64,000 nt of DNA from Citrobacter sp. Awk 4 (GCF_028069725.1 NZ_JANEWG010000001.1:1-64000); one strand, 5' to 3'; positions 20,695 to 38,035 are shown, counted from the first letter of the stretch. Translations and numbers: made by a program. Notes: generated by a model not told the origin, from the sequence alone.

Positions 20695-21720
20695 TTAGTC
20701 CTGCTGATTAACCTTGCGCTCAATTGCTTTGAGACGCTTGCTCATATCATCAATGTTCATCACCAGCGCAGCGGTTTTACGCCATACTTTATTAGGTTGC
20801 AACGGAATGCCTGAGGAATAGACGCCAGGTTCAGTGATAGGACGCATCACCATACCCATGCCAGTCACCGTGACTTTGTCGCATATTTCCATATGCCCGT
20901 TGATCACACTGGCGCCGCCAATCATGCAGTAACGGCCAATCTTCAGGCTGCCCGCCATAATGACGCCACCGGCAACCGCCGTATTGTCGCCAATCACGAC
21001 GTTATGTGCAATCTGGCACTGATTATCAATAATCACACCATTACCGATAATTGTATCGTCAAGCGCACCACGATCGATAGTTGTACAAGCGCCGATCTCC
21101 ACGCGATCACCGATAATAACGCGACCAAGTTGCGGGATCTTCACCCAATTACCACGATCGTTGGCGTAGCCAAAACCGTCTGCACCCACAACCGTACTGG
21201 ATTGGATCAGACAATTTTCACCAATCTGAATGTCGTGGTAGATCGTCACATTCGCCCACAAGCGTGAACCTGCGCCGATTTTTGTATTCTTTCCAACGAA
21301 GCAACCCGGACCGATAACCACGTTATCGCCGAGCGTTACGCCAGATTCGATCACCGCGTTTGCACCTACGGAGACATTGCTACCCAGCGTCGCCGTCGCA
21401 TCAATCACTGCACTGGGGGCAATGTTTTGCGCTGGCTGCGGCGTGGTATCTAAAATTTGTGCCATTCGCGCATACGTCAGGTAGGGATTCTTCACTACCA
21501 GGGCGGCACTCTTAGCAAAAGGAAGATCATCCTGCGTCATCACGACGGCAGAAGCCTGACATAAGGCCAGATGCTCACGGTACTTAGGATTTACCATGAA
21601 CGTGATATTACCTGTTTGCGCAGATTGCATGGACGCAACGCCGGTGATGACGATATCGCCATCACCGTGTAATTCTGCATCCAACTGCTCTGCTAAATCA
21701 GCCAGTCGAATTGAAGGCAT
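20695..21720 (-). CDS. lpxD: UDP-3-O-(3-hydroxymyristoyl)glucosamine N-acyltransferase
   Basis: Third step of lipid A synthesis, adding the N-linked 3-hydroxymyristate. An N-terminal uridine-binding domain (about 1-100, [13 protein letters not shown]) precedes a long left-handed beta helix of hexapeptide repeats. The catalytic His is in [12 protein letters not shown] (about residue 239), and the C-terminal helix ends [13 protein letters not shown]. The length is 341 residues. It starts 3 bases after the skp stop. Confidence 0.97.
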   Translation of the reverse strand: MPSIRLADLAEQLDAELHGDGDIVITGVASMQSAQTGNITFMVNPKYREHLALCQASAVVMTQDDLPFAKSAALVVKNPYLTYARMAQILDTTPQPAQNIAPSAVIDATATLGSNVSVGANAVIESGVTLGDNVVIGPGCFVGKNTKIGAGSRLWANVTIYHDIQIGENCLIQSSTVVGADGFGYANDRGNWVKIPQLGRVIIGDRVEIGACTTIDRGALDDTIIGNGVIIDNQCQIAHNVVIGDNTAVAGGVIMAGSLKIGRYCMIGGASVINGHMEICDKVTVTGMGMVMRPITEPGVYSSGIPLQPNKVWRKTAALVMNIDDMSKRLKAIERKVNQQD

Positions 21721-21723
21721 TAC

Positions 21724-22209
21724 TTATTTAACCTGTTTCAGTACGTCAGCGGTGATATCTTTCACTTCGCTGCTGTTGTAAGCAACGGTGTTAGCATCAA
21801 CGACCAGATCGATATCCTGGCTGTTAGCGACGGATTTCACAGCAGTCTGGATACGGGTAACCAGTTTGCCACGCTCTTCGTTGGAACGGCGCGCACGATC
21901 CTGCTCAAAAGCCTGTGCTTTCTGAGCAAAAGTCTGGCGCTGAGCCATTACTTCTTTTTCCAGCTTAGTGCGATCACTGCCAGCTTTCATGGATTGCAGA
22001 CGTTGCATTTTAGATTGCAGATCGGATTCCATGCGCTGCAGTTCGCTGGCGCGGCCTTTGAACTCATTTTCCAGCGTGCTGGAAACACCCGTCTTCTGCG
22101 CAACCTGCTGGAACAGACTACCCATGTTGACGATTGCAATTTTGTCAGCAGCCTGTGCGGACGTAACCATCGCTAAACCGAGACCTGCAGCTAATAACCA
22201 CTTTTTCAC
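21724..22209 (-). CDS. skp: Periplasmic OMP chaperone Skp
   Basis: Trimeric, jellyfish-shaped chaperone that carries unfolded outer-membrane proteins across the periplasm to BamA. The signal peptide is cut after AQA (about residue 20). The remainder is a beta core and long charged coiled-coil tentacles ([22 protein letters not shown] onward), rich in Lys, Arg and Gln. The length is 161 residues. It lies between bamA and lpxD in the same transcript. Confidence 0.97.
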   Translation of the reverse strand: MKKWLLAAGLGLAMVTSAQAADKIAIVNMGSLFQQVAQKTGVSSTLENEFKGRASELQRMESDLQSKMQRLQSMKAGSDRTKLEKEVMAQRQTFAQKAQAFEQDRARRSNEERGKLVTRIQTAVKSVANSQDIDLVVDANTVAYNSSEVKDITADVLKQVK

Positions 22210-22331
22210 AATAAACTCCTTACCATCCCATTTGCACCCGAAGGTACAGCTCTTTGCGTGGCCAGGCGACCCTTAATGGGATCGCCAAAAGTCATCGCTA
22301 CACAACACTTACATTCCTTTGCGAAGAACAG

Positions 22332-24779
<2,448 letters not shown>

Positions 24780-24790
24780 CTAACACTCTC

Positions 24791-26143
24791 TTACAACCGA
24801 GAGAAATCATTGAAAAGTGCAAGCCCCATTAACAACACCAGCAAAATCGAGCCAATGCGATAACTAAAGTCTTGAACCCGCTCGGATACCGGACCGCCCT
24901 TCAGCTTTTCAATCGCCAGGAACAGCAGATGTCCCCCGTCAAGAACGGGCAACGGAAACAGGTTGATTATCCCTAAGTTCACGCTGATAAGCGCAAGAAA
25001 CATCAGGTAATAAATGCCCCCAAACTCCGCTGACATCCCAGCCCCCTGGGCGATAGAAATCGGCCCACTGAGGTTGTTCAGTTTCACATCACCGGTAATC
25101 AATTTCCCCAGCATACTGACCGTCAGCTTCATCAACTGCCACGTTTTGTCCGTGGCTTCGAGGATGGCGCTGAATGGCCCATACTGGCGTACTGTCTTGT
25201 ACTCATCTGGCAGAGGAATAATTTTAGGCACCACGCCCGCAAAACCCTCTGCTTTACCGTTAACCGGTTTTGTATCCGGAATTAACGTCAAAGACAAGGA
25301 GCTCCCTTGTCTTTCGATTTCGAGCGCTAACGGTTTACCCGGATTATCGCGCACCAGCGTCACGAACATCATCCATTGCGTTAACGATTGACCATCGACT
25401 TTAACGATCCTGTCGCCAGCTTGCAAACCTGCCTTACTTGCTGCGGAGTGCGTTTGCACTTCTGACAACACAGGTTCAATCTGTGGACCGCGAGGTCGAA
25501 TCCCTAAAGACGATACAGGATCTTCTTTGTCTGGCTCAAATGCCCACTGACGCAAATCCAGCGTTTTGTCCTGGCGTTGGTTGCTACCAAACGGCGCTAC
25601 GCTGATTGTCGTATGCTCATCGCCGATTTTTGACACCAATTGTAAACGGACGGCATCCCAATCAGGGGTTTCGATACCATCAACGGCTTTAAGTTCCGTT
25701 CCTGGACGAATTTGCGCCTGAGCAGCAATTGAATTGGGTGTTATTTCGCCAACCACCGGACGCACACCAGGGACGCCGATGATAAAGACCAGCCAGTAAG
25801 CAAATATAGCGAAAAGGAAGTTTGCAATCGGACCTGCGGCGATAATCGCCGCCCGCTGTCCAACGGTTTTATTGTTGAAGGCATGATGGCGCAGTTCCGG
25901 AATCACCGGCTCTGCGCGTTCATCCAACATTTTGACGTAACCGCCGAGGGGGATAAGCGCAATGACATACTCAGTGCCAAAACGATCGGTGCGTCGCCAA
26001 AGCGCTTTACCAAAACCAATGGAAAAGCGCTCGACACGAACGCCGCAGCGCCGGGCAACCCAGAAATGACCAAATTCATGCACGGTGATAAGCACACCCA
26101 GTGCGATGATGAATGCAGCCAGATTCCAGAGAATACTCAGCAT
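24791..26143 (-). CDS. rseP: Site-2 protease RseP (regulated intramembrane proteolysis of RseA)
   Basis: Inner-membrane zinc metalloprotease that cuts RseA after DegS and so releases sigma-E; it also clears signal-peptide remnants. H22-E23-x-x-H26 (TVHEFGHFW) lies in the first membrane segment, with the second zinc motif LPVLDGGHL near residue 400. Two PDZ domains sit between membrane segments 2 and 3. I chose ATG 26143 (450 residues, [11 protein letters not shown]) because GGAAGG lies just upstream. An extension to 26188 would overlap cdsA. Confidence 0.96.
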   Translation of the reverse strand: MLSILWNLAAFIIALGVLITVHEFGHFWVARRCGVRVERFSIGFGKALWRRTDRFGTEYVIALIPLGGYVKMLDERAEPVIPELRHHAFNNKTVGQRAAIIAAGPIANFLFAIFAYWLVFIIGVPGVRPVVGEITPNSIAAQAQIRPGTELKAVDGIETPDWDAVRLQLVSKIGDEHTTISVAPFGSNQRQDKTLDLRQWAFEPDKEDPVSSLGIRPRGPQIEPVLSEVQTHSAASKAGLQAGDRIVKVDGQSLTQWMMFVTLVRDNPGKPLALEIERQGSSLSLTLIPDTKPVNGKAEGFAGVVPKIIPLPDEYKTVRQYGPFSAILEATDKTWQLMKLTVSMLGKLITGDVKLNNLSGPISIAQGAGMSAEFGGIYYLMFLALISVNLGIINLFPLPVLDGGHLLFLAIEKLKGGPVSERVQDFSYRIGSILLVLLMGLALFNDFSRL

Positions 26144-26154
26144 AATACCTTCCG

Positions 26155-27012
26155 TTAAAGCGTCCTGAATACCAACAACAACAGGCACGCAAAGACCGGT
26201 ACTGCAGCCGTCAGGCTATCAATACGATCCAGAATACCACCATGTCCGGGGATCAAATGACCGCTATCCTTAATTCCCGCTTCACGCTTAAACATACTCT
26301 CTGTTAAGTCACCCAGCACAGAGGCCAACGCAGCAAAAATAGAGCATATGAACAAGGTTGAAGGCGCGACATCAAGGTTAGCCCACATGCTGTAACCCCA
26401 TGAGATCACCGCAGCGGTCAGCAGACCACCAATGAAACCTTGCCATGTTTTACCGGGAGAGACCTTTGGCGCCAGCTTATGTTTGCCAAACAGTTTGCCA
26501 AACATATACGCTCCGGAATCAGCTCCCCAGACAAGGATCATGACATAGAGCAGCCACACTGCGCCACTGTAATGATTCTCATCATAGTGCCAGGCGCGAA
26601 GCGCCAGCATTCCCCAAAAGAAGGGAACGATGGTCAATACGCCGAAAATAACGCGTAATGTCTTCGAATTACGCCACATTGCGGCTGAGCCCGGATAAAA
26701 CAACACCAGCAACAACGCCACCGCCCACCAGCCTAGCGACAGCCAAAGTGAGGCTTCAACCAGCGGTTGGCGTACATTGTGATGATATTCGGGTAATAAA
26801 AATAGCATAAGTGCCAGCAATAACCCGCACAGCACCGCCAGCCAAACCCGTTGTGTACGAGTGGCAAAACCGCTTAACTGTCCCCATTCCCAGGCGGCCA
26901 ACATACAAACGACCAGCGTAACAATGGCGAACCCCACCGGCGGCAGCAGAAAAAGCGCCGCGATGACAACAGGTATTAAAACAAAAGCAGAAATCAGGCG
27001 ATACTTCAGCAA
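26155..27012 (-). CDS. cdsA: Phosphatidate cytidylyltransferase
   Basis: Makes CDP-diacylglycerol from phosphatidate and CTP, the branch point of phospholipid synthesis. The 285-residue integral membrane protein has about eight hydrophobic segments. The CDS signature is near the C terminus ([20 protein letters not shown] with LDRIDSL), and [16 protein letters not shown] is upstream. It lies 12 bases from uppS and 11 from rseP. Confidence 0.96.
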   Translation of the reverse strand: MLKYRLISAFVLIPVVIAALFLLPPVGFAIVTLVVCMLAAWEWGQLSGFATRTQRVWLAVLCGLLLALMLFLLPEYHHNVRQPLVEASLWLSLGWWAVALLLVLFYPGSAAMWRNSKTLRVIFGVLTIVPFFWGMLALRAWHYDENHYSGAVWLLYVMILVWGADSGAYMFGKLFGKHKLAPKVSPGKTWQGFIGGLLTAAVISWGYSMWANLDVAPSTLFICSIFAALASVLGDLTESMFKREAGIKDSGHLIPGHGGILDRIDSLTAAVPVFACLLLLVFRTL

Positions 27013-27024
27013 AAGCGACCCCCA

Positions 27025-27783
27025 TCAGGCTTTGTCATCACCGGGCTCGGTGCCGCCGAAACGACGCTCTCGATTAGCAAAGGCATGCAGCGCACCTTCA
27101 AAGTCTTGTTCATCGAAATCGGGCCAAAGAACATCAGTAAAGTAAAGTTCGGCGTAGGCAATTTGCCACAGCAAAAAATTACTGATGCGATGCTCTCCCC
27201 CAGTCCTAATTACTAAATCCACAGGAGCCAGCTCATGCATGCAGATTTGCTGACTTAGCATTTCTTCATCGATCTGATCAGGGCGCAGCAGACCTTCCTG
27301 CACCTGTTCTGCCAGTTGCCTGACTCCCTGGACAATATCCCAACGTCCGCCGTAGTTCGCGGCAATATTCAGCGTCAACCCGGTATTCTGGGCCGTGAGC
27401 GCTTCAGACTTGCGAATACGTTCTTGCAAACGCGAGTTAAATCGACTGGTATCTCCAATAATGCGCAGACGAACGTTATGGCGATGCAGGCTTTTTACTT
27501 CACTATCAAGCGCCCACACAAACAGCTCCATTAACGCACTGACTTCCTGCGCTGGTCGGTTCCAGTTCTCACTACTAAAGGCATACAGCGTTAACGCGTC
27601 AATACCGTTATTGGCAGCGAAAGAGACAGCACGGCGGACGGATTTTGCCCCGGCCTTGTGCCCAAAGGCTCGAATCTTCCCTTGTTTCTTCGCCCAGCGG
27701 CCATTGCCATCCATAATGATCGCAACATGACGACAGCCATGCGCTGGCAAATTTTCGCTTAATGGTTGAGTTGCAGACAACAT
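27025..27783 (-). CDS. uppS: Undecaprenyl diphosphate synthase (cis-prenyltransferase)
   Basis: Adds eight isoprene units in cis to farnesyl diphosphate, making the lipid carrier for peptidoglycan and O-antigen. The cis-IPPS signature [15 protein letters not shown] (catalytic Asp about residue 25) and the C-terminal [19 protein letters not shown] are clear. The length is 252 residues; E. coli has one extra N-terminal Met. The ribosome site is weak. A terminator separates it from dxr upstream, so it probably has its own promoter in 27784-27840. Confidence 0.95.
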   Translation of the reverse strand: MLSATQPLSENLPAHGCRHVAIIMDGNGRWAKKQGKIRAFGHKAGAKSVRRAVSFAANNGIDALTLYAFSSENWNRPAQEVSALMELFVWALDSEVKSLHRHNVRLRIIGDTSRFNSRLQERIRKSEALTAQNTGLTLNIAANYGGRWDIVQGVRQLAEQVQEGLLRPDQIDEEMLSQQICMHELAPVDLVIRTGGEHRISNFLLWQIAYAELYFTDVLWPDFDEQDFEGALHAFANRERRFGGTEPGDDKA

Positions 27784-27840
27784 AACGCGTTTTTAGTCCC
27801 TGAAAGGATTTAACGGTACTCAGGAATACTGAAGCCTTTA

Positions 27841-27869
27841 CAAAAAAAAGCCGTGTCAAACCACGGCTT
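27841..27869 (-). terminator. dxr terminator
   Basis: AAGCCGTG (27848-27855) pairs with CACGGCTT (27862-27869). On the minus strand the hairpin runs into eight T. It lies between dxr and uppS; positions 27870-27971 hold nothing further I recognise. Confidence 0.9.
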
Positions 27870-27971
27870 ACCTGACCGAAAAAAGCCAAATACCTCCGAT
27901 CAGGTGGCGCAGACTATATCACTGAAGCACAACGCTAACAAATAGCACGATCTACTGTAGATGGATTATCG

Positions 27972-29168
27972 TCATACGGAGAGTCGCGTCACTTGTTTTC
28001 TGGCGACGTCACGTGCGACAGCATCGACCCTCAGCACGTCGTCTACGCTTTGTGGTTCCTGCAGATTCATGTTATCCAGTACCGATAAATTCAGATCGGC
28101 AATGTCGGTAAAACGAATCTGCTGTGCAAGAAATGCAGCAACCGTGATTTCATTCGCCGCATTAAGCGCGGTTGTGGCAGCTTGCCCCTGCTCGAAGGCA
28201 TCCATGGCCAATTTCAGACACGGATAGCGCTGATAATCCGGGGCAGAAAACGTCAACGCGCTGAGCGAACAAAAATCAAGCGGCTTCACGCCAGAAGGAA
28301 CACGATTCGGCCATGCCATCGTATGGGCAATGGGCGTGCGCATGTCTGGTTCTCCCAATTGCGCCAGGACGCTACCGTCCTGATAACGCACCATGGAGTG
28401 AATCACAGACTGCGGATGAATCAGCACTTCCATCTGGCTTGCGCTGGCATTGAACAACCAACGCGCTTCAATGTATTCCAGACCTTTATTCATCATAGTG
28501 GCCGAATCGACAGAGATTTTTCTCCCCATCGACCAGTTCGGATGACGGCATGCCTGATCGGGCGTCATCGTTGCCAGATCATGCAATGACGTTTCACGGA
28601 ACGGGCCACCAGACCCGGTAAGCAAAATCGACATCACGCCATTTTGCTCCAGGTCAGCGTATCCCAGGTTGTGCTGAATAGGTTGCGGTAAACTCTGAAA
28701 AATCGCGTTATGTTCGCTATCTACCGGTAAAAGCTGGGCTTTACTGTGTTTCACCGCATCCATGAACAGACGACCGCAGGTCACCAGCGACTCTTTATTC
28801 GCCAGCAGAATGGTTTTCCCCGCGTGGATAGCCGCCAGCGTTGGCAACAGGCCAGCAGCGCCAACAATCGCCGCCATCACCTGATCAACGTCATCAAGCG
28901 CCGCCATATCACAGGCCGATTGTTGTCCGCTCAGCACTTCAGTACGGCTGCCATGCTGCAAAAGCGCAGCTTTCACCTGACGGGCGCTATTCTCATCGTC
29001 CATCACTGCGTAACGCGGGGTGAATTCCAGGCACTGCTCGACCATACGGGTAACATTTTTACCCGCGACAAGTGCAACAACACGGAAATTGTCTGGGTTA
29101 TGGCGCACCACATCCAGTGTGCTGCAACCAATAGAGCCGGTTGAGCCCAGAATGGTTAAATGCTTCAT
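27972..29168 (-). CDS. dxr: 1-deoxy-D-xylulose 5-phosphate reductoisomerase
   Basis: Second step of the MEP isoprenoid pathway: rearranges and reduces DXP to MEP with NADPH and a divalent metal. The N-terminal Rossmann motif is [14 protein letters not shown]. Metal-binding acids lie in [12 protein letters not shown] (about 147-157), and [19 protein letters not shown] is the conserved substrate loop. The length is 398 residues. It supplies the precursors that uppS, two genes on, polymerises. Confidence 0.97.
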   Translation of the reverse strand: MKHLTILGSTGSIGCSTLDVVRHNPDNFRVVALVAGKNVTRMVEQCLEFTPRYAVMDDENSARQVKAALLQHGSRTEVLSGQQSACDMAALDDVDQVMAAIVGAAGLLPTLAAIHAGKTILLANKESLVTCGRLFMDAVKHSKAQLLPVDSEHNAIFQSLPQPIQHNLGYADLEQNGVMSILLTGSGGPFRETSLHDLATMTPDQACRHPNWSMGRKISVDSATMMNKGLEYIEARWLFNASASQMEVLIHPQSVIHSMVRYQDGSVLAQLGEPDMRTPIAHTMAWPNRVPSGVKPLDFCSLSALTFSAPDYQRYPCLKLAMDAFEQGQAATTALNAANEITVAAFLAQQIRFTDIADLNLSVLDNMNLQEPQSVDDVLRVDAVARDVARKQVTRLSV

Positions 29169-29203
29169 AAGACGTCCAGAAGAATTGAGATACGATAAAA
29201 AGC

Positions 29204-29248
29204 AAAACGCCGCCAGCCAACCCTTTCAGGTTTTCTGTGCGGCGTTTT
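29204..29248 (-). terminator. Probable frr terminator with long loop
   Basis: AAAACGCCGC (29204-29213) and GCGGCGTTTT (29239-29248) form a perfect 10-bp stem around a 25-base loop. On the minus strand the stem is followed by GC and a T-run. It lies between frr and dxr. Confidence 0.7.
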
Positions 29249-29263
29249 AGTCGTACAGGGAAA

Positions 29264-29821
29264 TCAGAACTGCATCAGTTCTGTTTCTTTTTCTGCCAGC
29301 GCCGCATCAACTTTCTTGATGGCTGCGTCAGTCAGTTTCTGCACGTCTTCCTGAGAACGGCGATCGTCATCTTCGCTGATCTCTTTCTCTTTCAGCAGAG
29401 CTTTCACTTTGTCGTTCGCATCACGACGTACGTTACGTACGGCAACACGTGCTTGTTCAGCTTCACCACGCACGATTTTCGTCAGATCTTTACGACGTTC
29501 TTCCGTCAGCGGAGGCAGCGGAACACGAATATCGCTACCTGCAGAGCTTGGGTTCAGGCCGAGGTCAGAAGCCATAATCGCTTTCTCAACAGCAGGCCCC
29601 ATAGAGCGGTCAAACACGTTGATTTTCAGAGTACGGGAATCTTCTACCGTTACGCTTGCCAGCTGACGCAGCGGCGTCGGCGTGCCGTAATATTCCACGA
29701 CAATGCCATCCAGCAGGCTGGGAGAAGCACGACCCGTGCGTATTTTGCTGATTTGGTTTTTGAACGCTTCGACGCATTTGTCCATGCGTACTTCAGCATC
29801 TTTTCTGATTTCGCTAATCAC
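29264..29821 (-). CDS. frr: Ribosome recycling factor
   Basis: With EF-G it splits the post-termination ribosome. The tRNA-shaped protein is a three-helix bundle plus a small beta domain; visible landmarks are [21 protein letters not shown], the hinge region, and [21 protein letters not shown] of the long C-terminal helix. The length is 185 residues. It lies 152 bases downstream of pyrH. Confidence 0.97.
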   Translation of the reverse strand: MISEIRKDAEVRMDKCVEAFKNQISKIRTGRASPSLLDGIVVEYYGTPTPLRQLASVTVEDSRTLKINVFDRSMGPAVEKAIMASDLGLNPSSAGSDIRVPLPPLTEERRKDLTKIVRGEAEQARVAVRNVRRDANDKVKALLKEKEISEDDDRRSQEDVQKLTDAAIKKVDAALAEKETELMQF

Positions 29822-29973
29822 GTTACGAATCCTTGAAAACTTGTCTCAGTCAGACCAGACCGTCGCACACAGTGGCAGTGTGCTAAGTATAGCCCTGATT
29901 AATTCATATACGGGTAAGAGCCTCTCCCGCGACAGTAAAGCGGAATATTACCTGTATTTGGACATCACGGGAA

Positions 29974-30699
29974 TTATTCCGTGATTAAAGTCCCTTCTTT
30001 TTCGCCCATAACCACACGACGCAACGCGCCAGGCTTGTTCATGTTGAATACACGAATCGGCAATTTGTGGTCACGAGCCAGCGTGAACGCTGCCAGATCC
30101 ATCACTTTCAGCTCTTTATCCAGCACTTCATTGTAGGTCAATTGCTCGTACATCGTTGCGGTTGGATCTTTCGCAGGATCGGCGGTAAATACACCATCCA
30201 CTTTGGTGGCTTTCAGTACAACATCCGCTTCAATTTCAATACCACGCAGGCACGCTGCGGAATCGGTGGTGAAGAACGGATTACCCGTACCAGCAGACAA
30301 AATAACCACACGGTTATTACGCAGCAGGCTAATCGCTTCTGCCCAGCTGTAATTGTCACATACGCCGTTCAGGGGAATAGCAGACATCAGGCGGGCGTTC
30401 ACATAGGCGCGGTGAAGCGCATCGCGCATTGCCAGACCGTTCATTACGGTGGCCAGCATGCCCATGTGGTCGCCCACAACGCGGTTCATACCCGCTTTCG
30501 CCAGACCAGCACCACGGAACAAGTTACCGCCACCAATCACCACACCAACCTGAATACCCAGTTCAACCAGCTCTTTGATTTCCTGAGCCATACGATCCAG
30601 TATGCTTGCGTCAATACCGAAGCCTTCTGAACCCTGCAGGGCTTCGCCGCTTAACTTAAGCAGAATGCGTTTATAGACGGGTTTTGCATTGGTAGCCAT
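29974..30699 (-). CDS. pyrH: Uridylate kinase
   Basis: Hexameric UMP kinase of the amino-acid-kinase family, activated by GTP and inhibited by UTP. Motifs are [13 protein letters not shown] at the N terminus, [13 protein letters not shown], and [19 protein letters not shown]. The length is 241 residues. It lies between tsf and frr. The stop codon is inside an imperfect palindrome (29964-29985). Confidence 0.97.
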   Translation of the reverse strand: MATNAKPVYKRILLKLSGEALQGSEGFGIDASILDRMAQEIKELVELGIQVGVVIGGGNLFRGAGLAKAGMNRVVGDHMGMLATVMNGLAMRDALHRAYVNARLMSAIPLNGVCDNYSWAEAISLLRNNRVVILSAGTGNPFFTTDSAACLRGIEIEADVVLKATKVDGVFTADPAKDPTATMYEQLTYNEVLDKELKVMDLAAFTLARDHKLPIRVFNMNKPGALRRVVMGEKEGTLITE

Positions 30700-30815
30700 G
30701 TTTCTTTCCTGAGACTGTCAACGATTAAGATGGGGTTAATTCTGGCGACATATGATATGTCGCATATCAGCACAGAAACGCCAGGAGTCTGTCTGAATTT
30801 TGCATGACGGACACA

Positions 30816-30840
30816 AAAAGAAGCCGCCCTCAGGCGGCTC
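30816..30840 (-). terminator. tsf terminator
   Basis: AGCCGCC (30822-30828) pairs with GGCGGCT (30833-30839). A TTCTTTTTG tail follows on the minus strand, closing the rpsB-tsf operon ahead of pyrH. Confidence 0.9.
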
Positions 30841-30849
30841 CTTATAAAA

Positions 30850-31701
30850 TTAAGACTGCTTGGACATCGCAGCAACTTCTGCTGCAAAGTCAGTCTCAAC
30901 TTTCTCGATGCCTTCACCCACTTCAAAGCGGATGAAGCCAGTAACGTCAGCGTTGTGCTCTTTCAGCAGCTGAGCAACAGATTTGCTCGGCTCCATGACG
31001 AACGGCTGGCCAGTCAGAGAAACTTCGCCGGTGAATTTCTTCATGCGGCCTTCAACCATTTTCTCTGCGATTTCTTTCGGCTTACCAGACTGCATCGCGA
31101 TGTCCAGCTGAACCTGGTATTCTTTCTCTACCACTTCAGCAGACACGTCTTCCGGCTTAACGAATTCTGGTTTGCTTGCAGCAACGTGCATTGCCAGCTG
31201 TTTAACCAGTTCTTCGTCAGCGCCAGTTGCAGCAACCAGAACACCGATACGCGCACCGTGCTGGTAGTTACCCAGAACTTCGCCTTCCAGGGAAGCAACG
31301 CGACGGATGTTGATGTTCTCACCGATTTTAGCAACCAGAGCAACACGTTCTTCTTCGAACTGTGCTTTCAGAACTTCAACGTCAGTGATTTTGCCAGCAA
31401 CGGCAGCGTCCAGTACTTTGTCAGCAAATGCCTGGAAACCAGCATCTTTAGCAACGAAGTCAGTCTGGCAGTTAACTTCCAGAATGAAAGCGATGTTGCC
31501 GTCGATTTTGGTTTTGATTACGCCGTCAGCAGCAACGTTGCCTGCTTTTTTCGCCGCTTTGATCGCGCCGGATTTACGCATGTTTTCGATTGCCAGCTCG
31601 ATGTCGCCATTAGCTTCAGTCAGTGCTTTTTTGCAATCCATCATGCCTGCGCCGGTACGCTCACGCAGCTCTTTTACCAGGGATGCGGTAATTTCAGCCA
31701 T
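30850..31701 (-). CDS. tsf: Translation elongation factor Ts
   Basis: Nucleotide-exchange factor for EF-Tu. The N-terminal UBA-like domain ([20 protein letters not shown]) is followed by the TDF motif region ([12 protein letters not shown], about 79-90) that contacts EF-Tu, then a core and a coiled-coil. I chose ATG 31701 (283 residues, [12 protein letters not shown]) over the upstream in-frame ATG at 31773, which lies in the terminator region. It forms an operon with rpsB. Confidence 0.97.
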   Translation of the reverse strand: MAEITASLVKELRERTGAGMMDCKKALTEANGDIELAIENMRKSGAIKAAKKAGNVAADGVIKTKIDGNIAFILEVNCQTDFVAKDAGFQAFADKVLDAAVAGKITDVEVLKAQFEEERVALVAKIGENINIRRVASLEGEVLGNYQHGARIGVLVAATGADEELVKQLAMHVAASKPEFVKPEDVSAEVVEKEYQVQLDIAMQSGKPKEIAEKMVEGRMKKFTGEVSLTGQPFVMEPSKSVAQLLKEHNADVTGFIRFEVGEGIEKVETDFAAEVAAMSKQS

Positions 31702-31756
31702 TCTAAAATCCTCGGAAGATTTGATCTGCCCGGCCATTAACCGCACAGATTTAAAA

Positions 31757-31785
31757 GTGAAAAAGGGGGCCATATACAGGCCCCC
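31757..31785 (-). terminator. rpsB-tsf intergenic (partial) terminator
   Basis: GGGGGCC (31765-31771) pairs with GGCCCCC (31779-31785). Five T follow on the minus strand. In this well-known operon the site passes part of the transcripts on to tsf. Confidence 0.85.
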
Positions 31786-31837
31786 TAACCAAACGTGATA
31801 CTACCTGGTCTATAAGGGCTCTAACGAGCGTGCCTTA

Positions 31838-32727
<890 letters not shown>

Positions 32728-32733
32728 GCGCGC

Positions 32734-32763
32734 TTTATACCACAAATACGCCGCAGACACCAA
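32734..32763 (-). promoter_or_regulatory. rpsB promoter
   Basis: A -35 TTGGTG (32758-32763) and a -10 TATAAA (32734-32739) have an 18-base spacer on the minus strand. A GCGCGCC discriminator follows, typical of stringently controlled ribosomal-protein promoters. The start site would be near 32727. Confidence 0.7.
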
Positions 32764-32926
32764 TAATTGTTGGCAGTCCGTGCTGAATTGAACAATGAAT
32801 TTCGTGTTACAAGAAGGCGGCAAATTTTTGAATCCCCTGGAACTTACGAGGAGTAAGTGACTGGGGTGAAAAAATGCAGCCAACGCACTTGTGGCACGAA
32901 AGGCGAAGTTCAGAATGATTCTCAAT

Positions 32927-32956
32927 TTGGCAGCGTGTACCCCAGACTGATACCAT
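32927..32956 (+). promoter_or_regulatory. Possible map promoter
   Basis: TTGGCA (32927-32932), an 18-base spacer, and TACCAT (32951-32956) preceded by an extended TGA. The rest of the 447-base gap between rpsB and map (32764-32926 and 32957-33010) shows no gene or other clear signal to me. Confidence 0.4.
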
Positions 32957-33010
32957 TGTCAGCACTTACACAATTATTGTCGAAATAATCGACACTGATG
33001 GACAGAATTC

Positions 33011-33805
33011 ATGGCTATCTCAATCAAGACCCCTGAAGAAATCGAAAAAATGCGCGTCGCTGGTCGTCTGGCCGCCGAAGTACTGGAAATGATCGAGCCG
33101 TATATCAAACCGGGCGTCAGCACTGGTGAACTGGATCGTATCTGTAACGACTATATCGTTAATAAACAGCATGCTATTTCCGCATGTCTGGGCTATCACG
33201 GCTACCCGAAATCCGTCTGCATCTCGATTAATGAAGTGGTGTGTCACGGTATTCCGGATGATGAAAAACATCTGAAAGATGGCGATATCGTCAACATCGA
33301 CGTGACCGTCATTAAAGACGACTACCACGGCGATACCTCCAAAATGTTTATCGTCGGCAAACCGACCATTCTGGGCGAACGTCTGTGCCGTGTGACGCAG
33401 GAAAGTCTCTATCTGGCGCTGCGGATGGTAAAACCTGGCATCCGTCTGCGTACGCTGGGTGCCGCCATTCAGAAATATGCGGAAGGTGAAGGCTTCTCCG
33501 TGGTGCGTGAATATTGCGGCCACGGCATTGGTCGCGGTTTCCATGAAGAACCGCAGGTTCTGCACTACGATGCTGATGACGGTGGCGTCGTGCTGCAAAC
33601 CGGGATGACGTTCACCATTGAGCCGATGCTTAACGCAGGTGATTATCGTATCCGTACCATGAAAGATGGCTGGACGGTAAAAACGAAAGATCGCAGCTTG
33701 TCCGCACAGTATGAGCATACTATTGTGGTGACAGAGAATGGCTGTGAAATTCTGACATTACGCAAGGATGACACCATCCCGGCGGTCATCACGCACGACG
33801 AATAA
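33011..33805 (+). CDS. map: Methionine aminopeptidase, type I
   Basis: Removes the initiator Met from nascent proteins. It is a pita-bread fold metalloenzyme. H79 (EVVCHGIPDD) is in the active site, and metal ligands D97 and D108 are visible in NIDVTVIKDDYHGDTS, with the later His in CGHGIGRGFHEEP and Glu residues in FTIEPML and YEHTIVV. The length is 264 residues. It is divergent from rpsB and followed by a BIME before glnD. Confidence 0.97.
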   Translation: MAISIKTPEEIEKMRVAGRLAAEVLEMIEPYIKPGVSTGELDRICNDYIVNKQHAISACLGYHGYPKSVCISINEVVCHGIPDDEKHLKDGDIVNIDVTVIKDDYHGDTSKMFIVGKPTILGERLCRVTQESLYLALRMVKPGIRLRTLGAAIQKYAEGEGFSVVREYCGHGIGRGFHEEPQVLHYDADDGGVVLQTGMTFTIEPMLNAGDYRIRTMKDGWTVKTKDRSLSAQYEHTIVVTENGCEILTLRKDDTIPAVITHDE

Positions 33806-33810
33806 TTTTT

Positions 33811-36591
<2,781 letters not shown>

Positions 36592-36622
36592 TGTGTTTAT
36601 TTATATGGATAAGAGTTCAACA

Positions 36623-37447
36623 ATGCAGCAGTTACAGAACGTTATTGAGTCCGCTTTCGAGCGCCGTGCCGACATCACTCCGGCAAATGTAGATACCGTG
36701 ACCCGTGAAGCGGTTAATCAGGTCATTTCTCTGCTGGATTCCGGCGTGCTGCGTGTCGCAGAAAAGATTGATGGCCAGTGGGTCACCCATCAGTGGCTGA
36801 AGAAAGCGGTACTGCTCTCTTTCCGTATTAACGATAACCAGGTTATCGACGGTGCGGAAAGCCGCTACTTCGATAAAGTGCCAATGAAATTCGCCAACTA
36901 CGATGAAGCGCGTTTCCAGAAAGAAGGCTTCCGTGTGGTTCCGCCTGCGGCCGTTCGCCAGGGCGCATTTATCGCTCGCAATACCGTGCTGATGCCATCT
37001 TACGTGAACATCGGCGCTTACGTTGACGAAGGCACCATGGTTGACACCTGGGCGACAGTTGGATCCTGCGCGCAGATTGGTAAAAACGTTCACCTGTCTG
37101 GCGGCGTGGGTATCGGTGGTGTTCTGGAGCCGCTGCAGGCAAACCCAACCATCATCGAAGACAACTGCTTTATCGGCGCGCGTTCAGAAGTCGTTGAAGG
37201 GGTGATCGTGGAAGAAGGTTCCGTGATTTCCATGGGCGTGTACATCGGTCAAAGCACCCGTATTTATGATCGCGAAACCGGTGAAGTGCACTATGGCCGC
37301 GTTCCGGCAGGCTCGGTGGTCGTTTCCGGCAACCTGCCATCCAAAGACGGGAAATACAGCCTGTACTGTGCCGTGATTGTGAAAAAAGTGGATGCGAAAA
37401 CCCGCGGTAAAGTGGGCATCAACGAGCTACTGCGCACCATCGACTAA
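36623..37447 (+). CDS. dapD: 2,3,4,5-tetrahydropyridine-2,6-dicarboxylate N-succinyltransferase
   Basis: Succinyl-CoA-dependent step of the lysine/diaminopimelate pathway. An N-terminal helical domain precedes a left-handed beta helix of hexapeptide repeats ([24 protein letters not shown]), with the conserved [15 protein letters not shown] chose ATG 36623, giving 274 residues starting [15 protein letters not shown] as in E. coli; an in-frame ATG at 36593 adds ten unrelated residues. It lies 31 bases after glnD and has a strong terminator. Confidence 0.96.
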   Translation: MQQLQNVIESAFERRADITPANVDTVTREAVNQVISLLDSGVLRVAEKIDGQWVTHQWLKKAVLLSFRINDNQVIDGAESRYFDKVPMKFANYDEARFQKEGFRVVPPAAVRQGAFIARNTVLMPSYVNIGAYVDEGTMVDTWATVGSCAQIGKNVHLSGGVGIGGVLEPLQANPTIIEDNCFIGARSEVVEGVIVEEGSVISMGVYIGQSTRIYDRETGEVHYGRVPAGSVVVSGNLPSKDGKYSLYCAVIVKKVDAKTRGKVGINELLRTID

Positions 37448-37460
37448 TCATGATTAAAAA

Positions 37461-37485
37461 AAGCGGGGGCAACCCCGCTTTTTTT
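37461..37485 (+). terminator. dapD terminator
   Basis: AAGCGGGG (37461-37468) and CCCCGCTT (37473-37480) form an 8-bp stem with a GCAA loop and a T-run behind it. Confidence 0.94.
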
Positions 37486-37557
37486 ATATCTTCTGGTGGC
37501 GGAAAAATAACTTTTCGTTAATTATTCAAAGGTTATGTTGAGATTAGGGGTACCGCT

Positions 37558-37944
37558 ATGTACGACAATCTGAAAAGTCTGGGCATTACCAATCCTGAAG
37601 AAATCGATCGTTACAGCCTACGGCAAGAAGCCAACAACGATATCCTGAAAATCTATTTCCAGAAGGATAAAGGCGAATTCTTTGCCAAGAGCGTTAAGTT
37701 TAAATATCCTCGCCAGCGCAAAACGGTCGTCGCCGATGGAGTTGGTCAGGGGTACAAAGAGGTGCAGGAGATCAGCCCGAATTTACGCTATGTGATCGAT
37801 GAACTGGATCAGATCTGCCAGCGTGACCGCACCGAAGTCGATCTTAAACGTAAGATCCTCGACGATCTCCGTCACCTGGAGAGCGTCGTCGCCAACAAGA
37901 TCACCGAAATTGAATCCGATCTTGAGAAGCTGACTCGTAAGTAA
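37558..37944 (+). CDS. yaeH: YaeH, UPF0325 family protein of unknown function
   Basis: A 128-residue soluble protein conserved in enterobacteria. No function is established. It starts [30 protein letters not shown]. The C-terminal 45 residues ([18 protein letters not shown] onward) look helical and possibly coiled-coil. It stands alone after the dapD terminator; a BIME separates it from the convergent cdaR remnant. Confidence 0.92.
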   Translation: MYDNLKSLGITNPEEIDRYSLRQEANNDILKIYFQKDKGEFFAKSVKFKYPRQRKTVVADGVGQGYKEVQEISPNLRYVIDELDQICQRDRTEVDLKRKILDDLRHLESVVANKITEIESDLEKLTRK

Positions 37945-37961
37945 CTGCGAGTAGAGACATT

Positions 37962-38035
37962 TACAGGCCGGGTAAGGCGAAGCCGCCACCCGGCTTTATT
38001 TTGCCTGATGGCACTGCGTTTATCTGGTCTACAAA
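37962..38035. repeat. BIME between yaeH and the cdaR remnant
   Basis: One intact REP unit (37962-37996, GGCCGGGTAAGGCG ... CACCCGGCTT) and one more degenerate unit (38001-38035, TTGCCTGATGGC ... TGGTCTAC) lie between convergent gene ends. Confidence 0.8.

Noticed and set aside
30955-31740. A 261-codon plus-strand frame antisense to tsf, and a similar one over rpsB
   Set aside because: Strong codon bias of translation genes leaves the antisense frame free of stops; the Phe-rich composition is an artefact.
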